From Bacillota bacterium (lineage in GTDB: Bacteria; Bacillota; Clostridia; Christensenellales; CAG-138), in NCBI GenBank assembly GCA_023395595.1, contig JAEWYO010000061.1, positions 1-62,388 on the forward strand: DNA of 62,388 nt. The letters run 5' to 3'. The notes beneath the pieces were generated by a model. The model was not told the origin of the DNA and searched no databases. It worked only from the letters and a program-made list of their open reading frames with translations. The position numbers and the translations under genes are program-made. Shown here piece after piece: positions 52,555-60,557 of this stretch (position 1 is its first letter; every line of letters begins with the position of its first letter).

Positions 52555-52914
52555 TCAGTGCTCCCGTTCACATTTCTCGCGGTGTCGGTGGCATCCACCG
52601 CAACCACAGCTTTCCTCCTGACTATCGCAGAGGGTGTAGTCTCCGCCGCGAATGACAAGCCCTTTTGCGTTGACCAGCACGTCGGCGAGTTTTTTACGCG
52701 CATCATTGTAGATACCTTGCACAGTCGTGCGGGCAACGTTCATCTGCGCCGCGCATTCCTCCTGCGTAAAGCCCATCAGATCGATGAGGCGAATGGTTTC
52801 ATATTCGTCCACGCTCATTACGATGGTGCTCTGTGCTGCGCGCTCACCAACCGGGCCAAACGCCGCATTCCACGGCAAGCAGCAGACTCTGCGGCATTTT
52901 CTTGGCCTTGGCAT
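52555..52914 (-). CDS. DUF134 family helix-turn-helix protein
   Basis: A 119-residue protein beginning MPRPRKCRRVCCLP, the standard DUF134 start. A sigma-70 region 4-like helix-turn-helix follows (DEYETIRLIDLMGFTQEECAAQMNVARTTVQ, about residues 35-65). The C-terminal 20 residues are Cys/His-rich (CGCGGCHRHREKC), a likely metal-binding tail. The ATG at 52914 has GAGGAAG 7 nt upstream. DUF134 genes often sit beside NifX/NifB-domain and Cys-rich small proteins, as here. Its regulatory target is unknown. Confidence 0.88.
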   Translation of the reverse strand: MPRPRKCRRVCCLPWNAAFGPVGERAAQSTIVMSVDEYETIRLIDLMGFTQEECAAQMNVARTTVQGIYNDARKKLADVLVNAKGLVIRGGDYTLCDSQEESCGCGGCHRHREKCEREH

Positions 52915-52983
52915 ATCGCTTCTTCCTCGCTGTTCTGCGCTTTGCGGTTCTTGTTCTTGCGCCGCCCGAAAAACGCTAAACAT

Positions 52984-53012
52984 AGTTTACTATCCTCCCG
53001 CCCCGTCGTCAA
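52984..53012 (-). promoter_or_regulatory. Promoter of the DUF134 gene
   Basis: On the minus strand TTGACG (53007-53012), a 17-nt spacer and TAAACT (52984-52989). Confidence 0.55.
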
Positions 53013-53040
53013 TCGCCCGAAGCAATTCTGGCCTAGCCAG

Positions 53041-53063
53041 AAAAAGCATACGCTTATGCGTAT
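53041..53063 (-). terminator. Terminator after the Cys/His-rich small protein gene
   Basis: ATACGC (53048-53053), a 4-nt loop and GCGTAT (53058-53063) form a stem followed by GCTTTTT on the minus strand. Confidence 0.7.
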
Positions 53064-53082
53064 TGTCACATCTGCCGCGCGA

Positions 53083-53277
53083 TTACTTCTCTTCGTGTTT
53101 GCGACAGCACCCTGCGCTCATCCCATGTTCACCGTGATGCCTGTGTTGTTCCCCCTTGTGACAGCAACCTTCACCTTCTCCGTGCCGATGTTGTCCGCCG
53201 CACCCGCAGCCGCCTTCCTGCTTTTTCTCTTCTTTGCAACAGTCCTTGCTCGGACCCGTTCCATCATGATTTGGCAT
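53083..53277 (-). CDS. Cys/His-rich small protein, DUF5320-like N-terminus
   Basis: A 64-residue protein that begins MPNHDGTGP, the start shared by small DUF5320-type proteins (DGTGP). The rest is a run of CC, CGCGG, HRHGEG and HRHHGEHG motifs, about 8 Cys and 10 His, so metal binding is likely. GGAGGATC lies 6 nt before the ATG at 53277; the open frame continues upstream through the operator and is not used. It has a strong promoter with palindromes and probably responds to a metal. Confidence 0.75.
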   Translation of the reverse strand: MPNHDGTGPSKDCCKEEKKQEGGCGCGGQHRHGEGEGCCHKGEQHRHHGEHGMSAGCCRKHEEK

Positions 53278-53299
53278 TGATTGATCCTCCATCCATTTT

Positions 53300-53344
53300 T
53301 GACATATGTCATTATTATTATAGCGCATTATTGTCATATGTCAA
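53300..53344 (-). promoter_or_regulatory. Promoter with paired TGACATATGTCA operators
   Basis: On the minus strand a perfect TTGACA (53339-53344), a 16-nt spacer and a perfect TATAAT (53317-53322). A perfect palindrome TGACATATGTCA (53300-53311) covers the start-site region, and a near copy TTGTCATATGTCAA (53331-53344) covers the -35. This is a typical repressor-controlled promoter. Confidence 0.85.
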
Positions 53345-53356
53345 TAATCGGTTGTA

Positions 53357-53385
53357 GAAAACCCGCCTAAATAAAGCGGGTTTTG
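53357..53385 (-). terminator. Terminator of the blaI-blaR1 operon
   Basis: AAAACCCGC and GCGGGTTTT pair around a TAAATAAA-type loop. On the minus strand it follows the blaR1-like gene by about 40 nt and ends in Ts. Confidence 0.85.
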
Positions 53386-53425
53386 CTAGAGCTCTTGTTA
53401 TCCTATCTCGCTTTTCAATTTTTGC

Positions 53426-55300
53426 TCAGGAAAATGTCTTGTCCATCGACTTTTCCCAGCGCGCGTATGCGTGGTCAAACGATGTGCCGAACGCCTCATT
53501 AAAGTCACTTTGCCCGGAACAGAAGCTTGTGAGACGATCAAACCCGTAATGCTCGGCAAGATAGGCACAGAAAGATGTTGCCATCATAACGCTCATCTCG
53601 TCGCCTTGTTCCGCGGGTTCAGTAAACCCATAGATCGAGGTGATCGGCCATGACTCATAAGCCGTACCCCAGTTCATGCCATCTTTGAGGCAATGGTATG
53701 CAATTGCGTCCACCAGCAGGCGATAATCCTCGTTTGTCAGATTCGTATTCGCTCCGCCGTGGTCAAAATAAGTTTGCACATAATTCCCCATCACGGGTGC
53801 AATTCCCTCACGGTTCAACTTGGCGAGATACATATCATAAGGGTTTAGTAAATTTCCCAAGTACGCGGCGTAGCCAAAGTGTTGCCAGTGAAGCGAATCG
53901 GGATGCAGAATCATAAAAATATAGTATTCTGCACAATGCCAGTATTTCTCGCCGACTTTAATCCTGTATGGCTGACTATTCCTATAATAGCGATACGTGT
54001 CATCATTCGTGATATTGTAATTTACCTTACTGTTTGCTATTTTTTCGTCATAGCGTCCTGCGGCATTTAACCTAAGGTACGCTTGAATATAGGCTTGCCC
54101 GTTTACCAGCTGGTTCGCGAAGTCTGCAAGCATTTCCGCGGAAACGCTTTTACGTCCAAATATGCTGATATCCAAACCTATTGTCTCCCCATTCACCCCC
54201 AAACCAACGCCTACTCTCTGGCTCAAACCACTTGAATCATTTTCCGGTACATCGTACGATGCTTTGTCAAAATCAGATGCCCGCATTTGACCCAGTTCCA
54301 TGTCTTTGATCGAAGGTTCCACTGCCTGCTTCGGCGTCAAAATCGGGTTTGCAAGAAGCACAACCGCTGCACAAATCGCCGCGACCAGCGCGACCGCAAC
54401 AATCCAAAATACTGGCTTTTTATAATTTAACACGTTGACAATCCTCTCTTTCGTGCAGTGCTCGCCAAAGGCAAGCGGCCCACCGACCAGCCGCATTTGC
54501 CGTGTGCCAAAGCGCAGCAGCGTCTCTCCGTATGCCGCAATTTCGTTACGCCCAAGCGAACGAATCGCGCGCTCGTCGCAGCTCGCCTCCATATCGTCGC
54601 AAAGACACCGAAACGCTACCCATACCAGCGGATTGAACCAATGGATTGAAGAGATCAAGAATACGATAGGTCTTGTGAGATGATCCAGCCGGAGCAAATG
54701 CGCCCGTTCGTGCCGCAGGACAAGTTCCCGCGCCTGTTCTGTCATACCAGACGGCAGGATGATGCGCGGTTGAATGAAGCCAATTACAAACGGCGATGTG
54801 ACTGCATCGGTTTCAAACACGCCCGGCTCTACGATCACCGCGTCCCGTACGCGACGGCTTAGCCGAAAATAAGAGATCGCCGAGCGCAACACAATCGCAA
54901 AAAATCCACACCCCCACACCAAAGAACCAACGGTAAGCCAAATCTTGAGCGGATCAGCACTTGCCTGCGGTGTTGGAGCCAAAGAAGTGCTCACCTGCCC
55001 AACGTTCTGATTGTTCTCGCCTTGAGCTATCTGCAACTCGCTTGTTACGGGTTGCACGTTCTCACTCGAAAGATAGATCACAGTGCCATTCTCCGGCGCA
55101 GGCGCACCAACGCTAGCCAATAATGAAACAGGCGACGAGAAACTGACCGGCACAATCAGACGCAGAAACACAACCATCCATAGCGCGCAGGTGATCCAGC
55201 GCGGCGCGCGTTTGAGTGAAGCGCGAAGCAGCAGCACGCAAACAGCGGCAATCCCTCCGGTTACACTCATGTTCAGCACGGTTTGCAGTAGAGCGCTCAT
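53426..55300 (-). CDS. BlaR1/MecR1-family M56 metallopeptidase sensor
   Basis: A 624-residue membrane protein. The first half has four helices and a cytoplasmic M56 zinc peptidase domain with HERAH (about residue 192), which cleaves the partner repressor after a signal. A helix near residue 310 leads to an extracellular domain of about 290 residues. That domain lacks the SxxK/SxN/KTG motifs of a penicillin-binding sensor; its end (FCAYLAEHYGFDRLTSF...AYARWEKSM) instead resembles peptidase-MA-like folds. The signal is probably not a beta-lactam. The start is 3 nt after the blaI-like stop. Confidence 0.85.
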   Translation of the reverse strand: MSALLQTVLNMSVTGGIAAVCVLLLRASLKRAPRWITCALWMVVFLRLIVPVSFSSPVSLLASVGAPAPENGTVIYLSSENVQPVTSELQIAQGENNQNVGQVSTSLAPTPQASADPLKIWLTVGSLVWGCGFFAIVLRSAISYFRLSRRVRDAVIVEPGVFETDAVTSPFVIGFIQPRIILPSGMTEQARELVLRHERAHLLRLDHLTRPIVFLISSIHWFNPLVWVAFRCLCDDMEASCDERAIRSLGRNEIAAYGETLLRFGTRQMRLVGGPLAFGEHCTKERIVNVLNYKKPVFWIVAVALVAAICAAVVLLANPILTPKQAVEPSIKDMELGQMRASDFDKASYDVPENDSSGLSQRVGVGLGVNGETIGLDISIFGRKSVSAEMLADFANQLVNGQAYIQAYLRLNAAGRYDEKIANSKVNYNITNDDTYRYYRNSQPYRIKVGEKYWHCAEYYIFMILHPDSLHWQHFGYAAYLGNLLNPYDMYLAKLNREGIAPVMGNYVQTYFDHGGANTNLTNEDYRLLVDAIAYHCLKDGMNWGTAYESWPITSIYGFTEPAEQGDEMSVMMATSFCAYLAEHYGFDRLTSFCSGQSDFNEAFGTSFDHAYARWEKSMDKTFS

Positions 55301-55303
55301 GCG

Positions 55304-55672
55304 TCACTCCTTCCCGCGATAGTCGCGCAGGAGTTGCTCAATCTGCTCCGCCTCTTCGCCGGAAATGCCGCCACCTTCCAGAAACGCCGCGATAAACGCG
55401 GGAAGCGATCCCTTGAATCCGCGGTTGACAACTTGATCTCCCTCGCGTTTGCCCGCCTCTTGTCGCGCAATTTGCGATGTGACCTTCGAGTCGTTGTTCG
55501 CAAGATACCCTTTTTCGCAAAGACGTTTGAGCACGGTATAGGTTGTTGTGCGCTTCCAGCCAAGTCTCTCTTCCGCAAGTCGGCAGAGCTCCGGCGATTC
55601 GATTGATTCGTGATCCCATACAATGTCCATGAGCCGCCAGTCTGCGTTGGTCAACGCCGCTTCGTTTTCCAT
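55304..55672 (-). CDS. BlaI/MecI-family repressor
   Basis: A 122-residue winged-helix repressor: LTNADWRLMDIVW at the start, recognition helix region RLGWKRTTTYTVLKRLCEKGYL, then a dimerisation half. It binds the dyads upstream of its own start and is inactivated by its M56 partner. AGGAGG precedes the ATG by 6 nt. No beta-lactamase gene is adjacent. Confidence 0.92.
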   Translation of the reverse strand: MENEAALTNADWRLMDIVWDHESIESPELCRLAEERLGWKRTTTYTVLKRLCEKGYLANNDSKVTSQIARQEAGKREGDQVVNRGFKGSLPAFIAAFLEGGGISGEEAEQIEQLLRDYRGKE

Positions 55673-55722
55673 AATGTCCTCCTATCTCTGTTTGCGCTTG
55701 CTTCTTTGCTTTAACCATGTTT

Positions 55723-55773
55723 GTCTAACGTTTTAGACATAATCAGTCTAAACAATTAGACGAACTATGTCAA
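55723..55773 (-). promoter_or_regulatory. blaI-like promoter with two operator dyads
   Basis: On the minus strand TTGACA (55768-55773), a 17-nt spacer and TAGACT (55745-55750). Two dyads with the same arms, GTCTAA-N4-TTAGAC (55723-55738 and 55746-55761), overlap the spacer, the -10 and the start region. This indicates autorepression. Confidence 0.88.
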
Positions 55774-55789
55774 GTAGTTTCTTCACAAA

Positions 55790-55816
55790 TAAAAACACCC
55801 GGTGTGACCCGGGTGT
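55790..55816 (-). terminator. Terminator after the TfoX-domain gene
   Basis: ACACCCGG (55795-55802) pairs with CCGGGTGT (55809-55816), followed by Ts on the minus strand. Confidence 0.85.
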
Positions 55817-55840
55817 CCTACTTGCGTTATCGTTATACGG

Positions 55841-56101
55841 TTAGTGCGGCTTGTGCTCCTGATAAAACGCTTTCATTTGCTGTTTGGTTCCCTCGTCCAG
55901 ATTGTGCCAGCGCACGCCCCGGATCGCGCCTTCCAGTGCACAGAGACGCATATAACACGCGGAAGGATCAAACGCGGCGATTCTCAGCCACGCTTCCCTG
56001 CTTCCTGTCTGTTTTAGCGCGTCGATGCTCGGGACTCCTGCCTCGACCAGCTGGGCTTCCAGTTTCTCTGCAATGTTCGGCAGTTTTTGCAGTTCTCCCA
56101 T
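55841..56101 (-). CDS. TfoX C-terminal domain protein
   Basis: An 86-residue protein matching the TfoX_C helical domain alone: LPNIAEKLEAQLVEAGVPSIDALKQTGS resembles a helix-hairpin-helix start, and EGAIRGVRWHNLDEGTKQQMKAFY the end. Stand-alone copies are common in Firmicutes. The role is unknown. It is the last gene of a small minus-strand group. Confidence 0.82.
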   Translation of the reverse strand: MGELQKLPNIAEKLEAQLVEAGVPSIDALKQTGSREAWLRIAAFDPSACYMRLCALEGAIRGVRWHNLDEGTKQQMKAFYQEHKPH

Positions 56102-56113
56102 GCGCTTCTCCTT

Positions 56114-56659
56114 TCACGATTCAAGCAAAATCCAATACCGTTCCAGATTCACATTGTCACGCGCGCAATAGACCGTTTTGTCGTATACTCCGCCGCATGA
56201 GAGAATTGTGCGTCTGCTTCCTTCGTTCTCCACGAGGCAGGTGATCAGCACGCGATCCAGTCCAAACGCGCGGCAAACCGCGAGACAATCGAGCAGCATT
56301 CGTTTGGCATAGCCTTTTTTGCGCTCATCGGGATGCACTGAATAGCCAATATTCCCGCCGAATTCACGCAAAAAGTCGTTGAACTCGTGCCGAAACTGCG
56401 TCATGCCGACGATTTTGTGGTCGCGCTCACGTAAATAGACAAACTGTTCAGACGGAACCCAATGCGACGGCGTGGTCTCGCGGTACTCCGCTGCATGGCA
56501 GAGTTCCAGCCACTCCATCGGGTCTTCCATCTGGCGCAACGGACCGGAGCCATCCATACTGCTCCCAACGGCAAGAAACGCCGCGCGATACGCCGCAATC
56601 TCATTCAACATCGTCTCATCGGGTTTGACGAGCAGGCAATTGTCGTTTTGCTCACCCAT
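56114..56659 (-). CDS. GNAT-family N-acetyltransferase
   Basis: A 181-residue acetyltransferase. The acetyl-CoA loop is recognisable as YSVHPDERKKGYAKRML near residue 105 (pattern R/Q-x-x-G-x-A), and the C-terminal ENEGSRRTILSCGGVYD is typical. The substrate is unknown. Its start overlaps the Nudix stop by 8 nt. Confidence 0.88.
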   Translation of the reverse strand: MGEQNDNCLLVKPDETMLNEIAAYRAAFLAVGSSMDGSGPLRQMEDPMEWLELCHAAEYRETTPSHWVPSEQFVYLRERDHKIVGMTQFRHEFNDFLREFGGNIGYSVHPDERKKGYAKRMLLDCLAVCRAFGLDRVLITCLVENEGSRRTILSCGGVYDKTVYCARDNVNLERYWILLES

Positions 56660-57131
56660 GATTGTGCTCCAAATAGACAGAGCCTAAAAACTTCGGCGAT
56701 TCCTCGGCGATCAGCCGCGGGAATGCTTCGCAAATCTGTTTTGGTAGAAGATGCAAGCTTGGCACATCTGCTATGTTTACCCACTCTATCGCAATCTGCG
56801 ATTCATCCGTCTCGGTCGGCTCCAACCGCTCCGTTGAGGTCAGTCGGCAGAGGAAGAAATGCAGCATCTTGTGAGCATACTTAGGGTAGTTTTCGCGAAT
56901 ATGCGGGTCAACACAAATCTCCTCCATCAGCGCGGCAAAGCGTACCGGTTCAACAGAATAGCCTGTTTCCTCAAGGCATTCGCGGTGGATAGCCTCCGCC
57001 ATGGTTTCAAACTGCTCCTGCCCGCCGCCGGGGAGCGAATAGTATTCCCCGTTGTTTACATCACGGCATCGGTTGAGCAGAACCTTGTCCTGATGCAAAA
57101 CCAGCGCTTTCACCGTGCTTCGAACGTTCAT
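56652..57131 (-). CDS. Nudix hydrolase
   Basis: A 159-residue protein with an intact Nudix box (G-x5-E-x7-REUxEExGU), seen as GGGQEQFETMAEAIHREC followed by LEETGY (residues about 37-60). It hydrolyses a nucleoside-diphosphate-linked compound. It is co-translated with the GNAT gene. Confidence 0.92.
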   Translation of the reverse strand: MNVRSTVKALVLHQDKVLLNRCRDVNNGEYYSLPGGGQEQFETMAEAIHRECLEETGYSVEPVRFAALMEEICVDPHIRENYPKYAHKMLHFFLCRLTSTERLEPTETDESQIAIEWVNIADVPSLHLLPKQICEAFPRLIAEESPKFLGSVYLEHNHG

Positions 57132-57156
57132 ATCAACCCTCTATTCCGTTTGCCGA

Positions 57157-57555
57157 TTAAATTGCACGCGTGAAGCCGAGATACCGCGTGCCCTGGAACG
57201 TCAGTTTTCCTGCGTCGCCTTCCACCAGCATACCGAATTCCTCGTCTCGCACTTCAAACTCCATTCGATCTCCGCTTGGCACTTCAAATGTCACATAATA
57301 TGTCGTGGAAGAATATCCCATGTTCATTGTGTTATTTGTGTTGTTCATATGGTTGTGATAGCTCACGTCCGAACGTTTGGTGACAACGCGCGCATCCGTC
57401 GTGAGAACGGGCGAGTCGTTGTTGCGTTTCCATCTCTGCGCGCTCTTTACGACCTGGAATATCATGATACCCAGTATCGTGATAAACCCAATTGCCACAA
57501 GAACAGGTACCACGGTGAACATGAATCCGCCACCGCCAAAAGGATCGATCATCAT
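57157..57555 (-). CDS. DUF2500 family membrane-anchored protein
   Basis: A 132-residue protein: one helix at residues about 12-33, then a beta-rich domain (ARVVTKRSDVSY...YYVTFEVPSGDRMEFEVRDEEFGMLVEGDAGKL, split over about 52-120) matching DUF2500. The function is not known. It has an Asn/Met-rich loop near residue 70. Confidence 0.75.
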   Translation of the reverse strand: MMIDPFGGGGFMFTVVPVLVAIGFITILGIMIFQVVKSAQRWKRNNDSPVLTTDARVVTKRSDVSYHNHMNNTNNTMNMGYSSTTYYVTFEVPSGDRMEFEVRDEEFGMLVEGDAGKLTFQGTRYLGFTRAI

Positions 57556-57602
57556 TTCAAACCCACCTCACTCTATCGTAGTTTCTTGTCAATCGATTCG
57601 AA

Positions 57603-57980
57603 TCATTGCAGCACAAAGCCGGAGATGATGCGGCAGATGCCAGAGACATCCGCGCGGCTGACAAACTCAAACTTGATTCTGCCCATACCGGAAAACCAGA
57701 GTTCCAACTCACTATCCAGATCGAGCACTCCAGCGGTTTCAACGGAAAACGCCTGAATCTTACTATATGGTAGGGAAGTAAAATCTTTCTTCTTCCCTGT
57801 AATGCCCTGCACATTGATCGCAAAAATGCGTTTGTTGGTGAAGACGACGCCGTCCCGCACGGTTTGAAACGAGCATAAAATCTCTTCACCGGGAATAAAC
57901 ATCGGTATAATAACTGAAGAAAACGTGTTGTCCGCAACCGGTTTTAGCTTGAGAAAGGTAGCGTTTTGAAAATCGATCAT
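57603..57980 (-). CDS. Bacterial PH-domain protein
   Basis: A 125-residue protein that fits the small bacterial PH domain family: GEEILCSFQTVRDGVVFTNKRIFAI and KKKDFTSLPYSKIQAFSVETAG are its strands, and the C-terminal helix ends ISGFVLQ. The role is unknown. The ATG at 57980 has CAGGAGAA upstream; the frame extends to 58031 without a ribosome site. Confidence 0.8.
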   Translation of the reverse strand: MIDFQNATFLKLKPVADNTFSSVIIPMFIPGEEILCSFQTVRDGVVFTNKRIFAINVQGITGKKKDFTSLPYSKIQAFSVETAGVLDLDSELELWFSGMGRIKFEFVSRADVSGICRIISGFVLQ

Positions 57981-58027
57981 GTCATTCTCCTGTCGTTCTA
58001 TCTTGCACGATTGTAACACACGCGAAC

Positions 58028-58504
58028 TCAAAGTGTTAGTAGAAATACCCCGTTCTTCTCGTCAAACACGAATCCACAGGAGAACAGTACGCCGCAAGAC
58101 GCCGCGTTCTCCGGCTCCGGCTGAACAATCACGCGTTTGGCATCCGGCTCTGTCCGGATGTTATCCAGCAGTGCGAGTATGATCTGCCTGCCGTAACCCT
58201 TGCCGAGAAAGCCTGTATCACCAATGAGATAGTCGATGCTGTACGTGCCTTCCGGCGGAATGGAACCGTGCCAGTCCTCGCCGCTGAGCCAGTAAGGATA
58301 GTATTGGCCAAAGCCGAAATCGCACCCTTCGCTCTGTGCGATGAAGTGCCGCACAAATGCAAATTCGTCGTCCTGCTGCTCAACTTCCGCAATCCAGTCC
58401 TCCGGTTCTTGATACCATGCCGCAACGTGCGGCAAAAAAAGCCACTCGCGAAAGAGCGGCAGGTCGGTGTGTTGCATGGGTCTTAGTTGAATCGAAACAG
58501 ACAT
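58028..58504 (-). CDS. GNAT acetyltransferase, AAC(6')-like fold
   Basis: A 158-residue acetyltransferase of the Acetyltransf_8 type: LRPMQHTDLPLFREWLFLPHVAAWY at the N-terminus, IDYLIGDTGFLGKGYGRQII with the acetyl-CoA loop near residue 95, and AKRVIVQPEPENAASCGVLFSCGFVF near the end. Relatives include aminoglycoside 6'-acetyltransferases and siderophore enzymes; resistance cannot be claimed from this alone. Confidence 0.85.
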   Translation of the reverse strand: MSVSIQLRPMQHTDLPLFREWLFLPHVAAWYQEPEDWIAEVEQQDDEFAFVRHFIAQSEGCDFGFGQYYPYWLSGEDWHGSIPPEGTYSIDYLIGDTGFLGKGYGRQIILALLDNIRTEPDAKRVIVQPEPENAASCGVLFSCGFVFDEKNGVFLLTL

Positions 58505-58611
58505 GTCTTGTCTCCCTTCGCCGTGTTGCCCAACAGTATATCAGACAATCCACGACGAAGGAGAAGAAAAGCAGAAAAACGCGTAACTATTTCAGAATCA
58601 CTCCGTCACGA

Positions 58612-60204
58612 TCATCCGTTCACGGGCGCGATGTCGAGGAACTTGACATCCTTGTTCTTGTCCTCCATGCGGCTGAGCGACCACTCGTTTTTAAAGAGCA
58701 CCACGGGACGCTGGTATTGATCCTCGAGCAGCAGCGTGTCCGTGTACGCGAGCATGTCTTTGTTAAAATGCTCGGTGACAATCCAGCGCGCGAGCTGATA
58801 CGGCAGATTACGGATTTTGATTTCAACGTTGTATTCGTTTTTCAGGCGGTATTCGAGCACCTCAAACTGCAACGCGCCCGCAACGCCGATCGTGAAGCGC
58901 TCCACGCCGAGGTCAGGTTGCTTGAACACCTGAATCGCGCCCTCTTCGGAAATCTGCTTAATGCCCTTGAGGAACTGTTTCCTCTTGCCTGAATCGATCG
59001 CGTTCACCTCGGCAAAATGCTCGGACGGAAACATCGGAATTCCCTCAAACTTAAACGCGTGCTTGCCGTTGCAAAGCGTGTCTCCAATCAGGAAACACCC
59101 GGGGTCAAATACGCCGATGATATCGCCAGCATATGCCTCCTCAACGCTCACGCGCTCCTGCGCCATGAACTGTTGTGACTGCGCCAAACGGATGGTCTTG
59201 TTCGTGCGTTGGTGGACAACCTCCATGCCTTTTTCAAACTTGCCGGAGCAAATGCGCATAAAAGCGATCCGGTCGCGGTGCGCAGGGTCCATGTTCGCCT
59301 GAATCTTGAAGATAAAGCCGGAGAAATCCTCGCTGTCCGGTTCCACGCTGCCGTTGCTATGCCGTTTGGCATAGGGTGACGGAGCCATCTCGATGAACGC
59401 CTCTAAAAACGGGCGCACACCAAAGTTGGTCATCGCGCTGCCAAAGAACATCGGCGTGAGTTCCCCTGCGGAGACTTTTTCCATATCCAGATCGTCTCCC
59501 GCGATCTCCAGAAGCTCGATCTCCTCCATGAGGTGGTTGTAGAGATACTCTCCAAGCACCTGCCGAAAGCGCGGGTCGCTGGCATCTCCGGAGTCGGAAA
59601 CCGTCTCCGCCTGCCCATGACTGCCGCCGGCAAAGAGTTCGATACGCTTTGTCCTGCGGTCGTATACACCGCGAAAATCGCCATCCACACCGATTGGCCA
59701 GTTCATCGGATAGGCACGGATGCCGAGCGTCGCCTCGATTTCTTCCATGAGCGCGAGCGGATTCTGACAGTGGCGGTCAAGCTTGTTGACAAATGTAAAG
59801 ATCGGGATGCCGAACATCCGGCAGACGTGAAAGAGTTTCTTCGTCTGCTCTTCAACGCCCTTTGCGCCGTCGATCAGCATCACCGCGCTGTCCGCCGCGG
59901 TCAGCGTACGGTAGGTGTCCTCGCTGAAATCCTGATGCCCGGGAGTATCGAGAATGTTGATGCGGTAGCCTTCATAGTCAAAATTGAGCACGCTGGAAGT
60001 AACCGAGATTCCTCTCTGTTTTTCAATCTCCATCCAGTCGGAGACAGCATATTTGCTCGCCTTCCTACCCTTGACAGTACCCGCGAGGCGAATCGCGCCT
60101 CCAAAAAGCAGCAGCTTTTCGGTGAGCGTGGTTTTGCCCGCGTCTGGGTGCGAGATGATCGCAAACGTCTTTCTGCGGTTGACTTCTCTTTCAAGACTCT
60201 CCAT
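58612..60204 (-). CDS. prfC: Peptide chain release factor 3
   Basis: A 530-residue translational GTPase that removes RF1/RF2 from the ribosome after peptide release. G1 is AIISHPDAGKTTLTEKLL, followed by RGISVTSSV (switch I), DTPGHQDF (G3) and NKLD (G4). Domains II and III follow with the RF3-typical GALQFEVLEYRL near residue 440. The length is normal. The ATG at 60204 has AAGGA 10 nt upstream; an in-frame TTG at 60213 is less likely. Confidence 0.97.
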   Translation of the reverse strand: MESLEREVNRRKTFAIISHPDAGKTTLTEKLLLFGGAIRLAGTVKGRKASKYAVSDWMEIEKQRGISVTSSVLNFDYEGYRINILDTPGHQDFSEDTYRTLTAADSAVMLIDGAKGVEEQTKKLFHVCRMFGIPIFTFVNKLDRHCQNPLALMEEIEATLGIRAYPMNWPIGVDGDFRGVYDRRTKRIELFAGGSHGQAETVSDSGDASDPRFRQVLGEYLYNHLMEEIELLEIAGDDLDMEKVSAGELTPMFFGSAMTNFGVRPFLEAFIEMAPSPYAKRHSNGSVEPDSEDFSGFIFKIQANMDPAHRDRIAFMRICSGKFEKGMEVVHQRTNKTIRLAQSQQFMAQERVSVEEAYAGDIIGVFDPGCFLIGDTLCNGKHAFKFEGIPMFPSEHFAEVNAIDSGKRKQFLKGIKQISEEGAIQVFKQPDLGVERFTIGVAGALQFEVLEYRLKNEYNVEIKIRNLPYQLARWIVTEHFNKDMLAYTDTLLLEDQYQRPVVLFKNEWSLSRMEDKNKDVKFLDIAPVNG

Positions 60205-60293
60205 CGTTTTCAAATCCTTATCCGGCGTGTTTCAGCCTGTCCGCGGGCGATTCACCCGAAACGTACTCTTTCTTGACGTAAATTCTACTTGTC

Positions 60294-60327
60294 AAAAAAA
60301 GAGCCCCGCCTTTGTAAGACGGGGTTC
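60294..60327 (-). terminator. Terminator of the tRNA-Ala gene
   Basis: On the minus strand, AACCCCG...CGGGGCTC with inner CTT/AAG pairing is followed by a run of seven Ts, just after the tRNA CCA end. Confidence 0.85.
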
Positions 60328-60335
60328 TATCTGCT

Positions 60336-60411
60336 TGGTGGAGCATGGGGGATTCGAACCCCCGACCTCAACATTGCGAACGTTGCGCGCTACCAACTGT
60401 GCTAATGCCCC
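60336..60411 (-). tRNA. tRNA-Ala (anticodon CGC)
   Basis: A complete 76-nt cloverleaf with encoded CCA. The acceptor arm GGGGCAT/ATGCTCC contains the G3-U70 wobble that marks alanine tRNAs. The anticodon stem is CAACG/TGTTG with loop TTCGCAA, giving anticodon CGC for GCG codons. The T arm has GGTTCGAATCC. It stands alone with its own promoter and terminator. Confidence 0.96.
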
Positions 60412-60424
60412 AAGCCGCTTGATT

Positions 60425-60453
60425 ATGATACAACAGACCCTATCAAAATGCAA
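60425..60453 (-). promoter_or_regulatory. Promoter of the tRNA-Ala gene
   Basis: On the minus strand TTGCAT (60448-60453), a 17-nt spacer and TATCAT (60425-60430), about 14 nt before the tRNA 5' end. Confidence 0.8.
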
Positions 60454-60557
60454 GAGATTTTCGCCAAATTTTTCATGCCATTTTTGCGTTTTTTCTCTTG
60501 CGGTTTCGCTTGGGAATTCGCCGAAAGACCGCACCGCTGCTTTGTCTCTTAAGCTTG

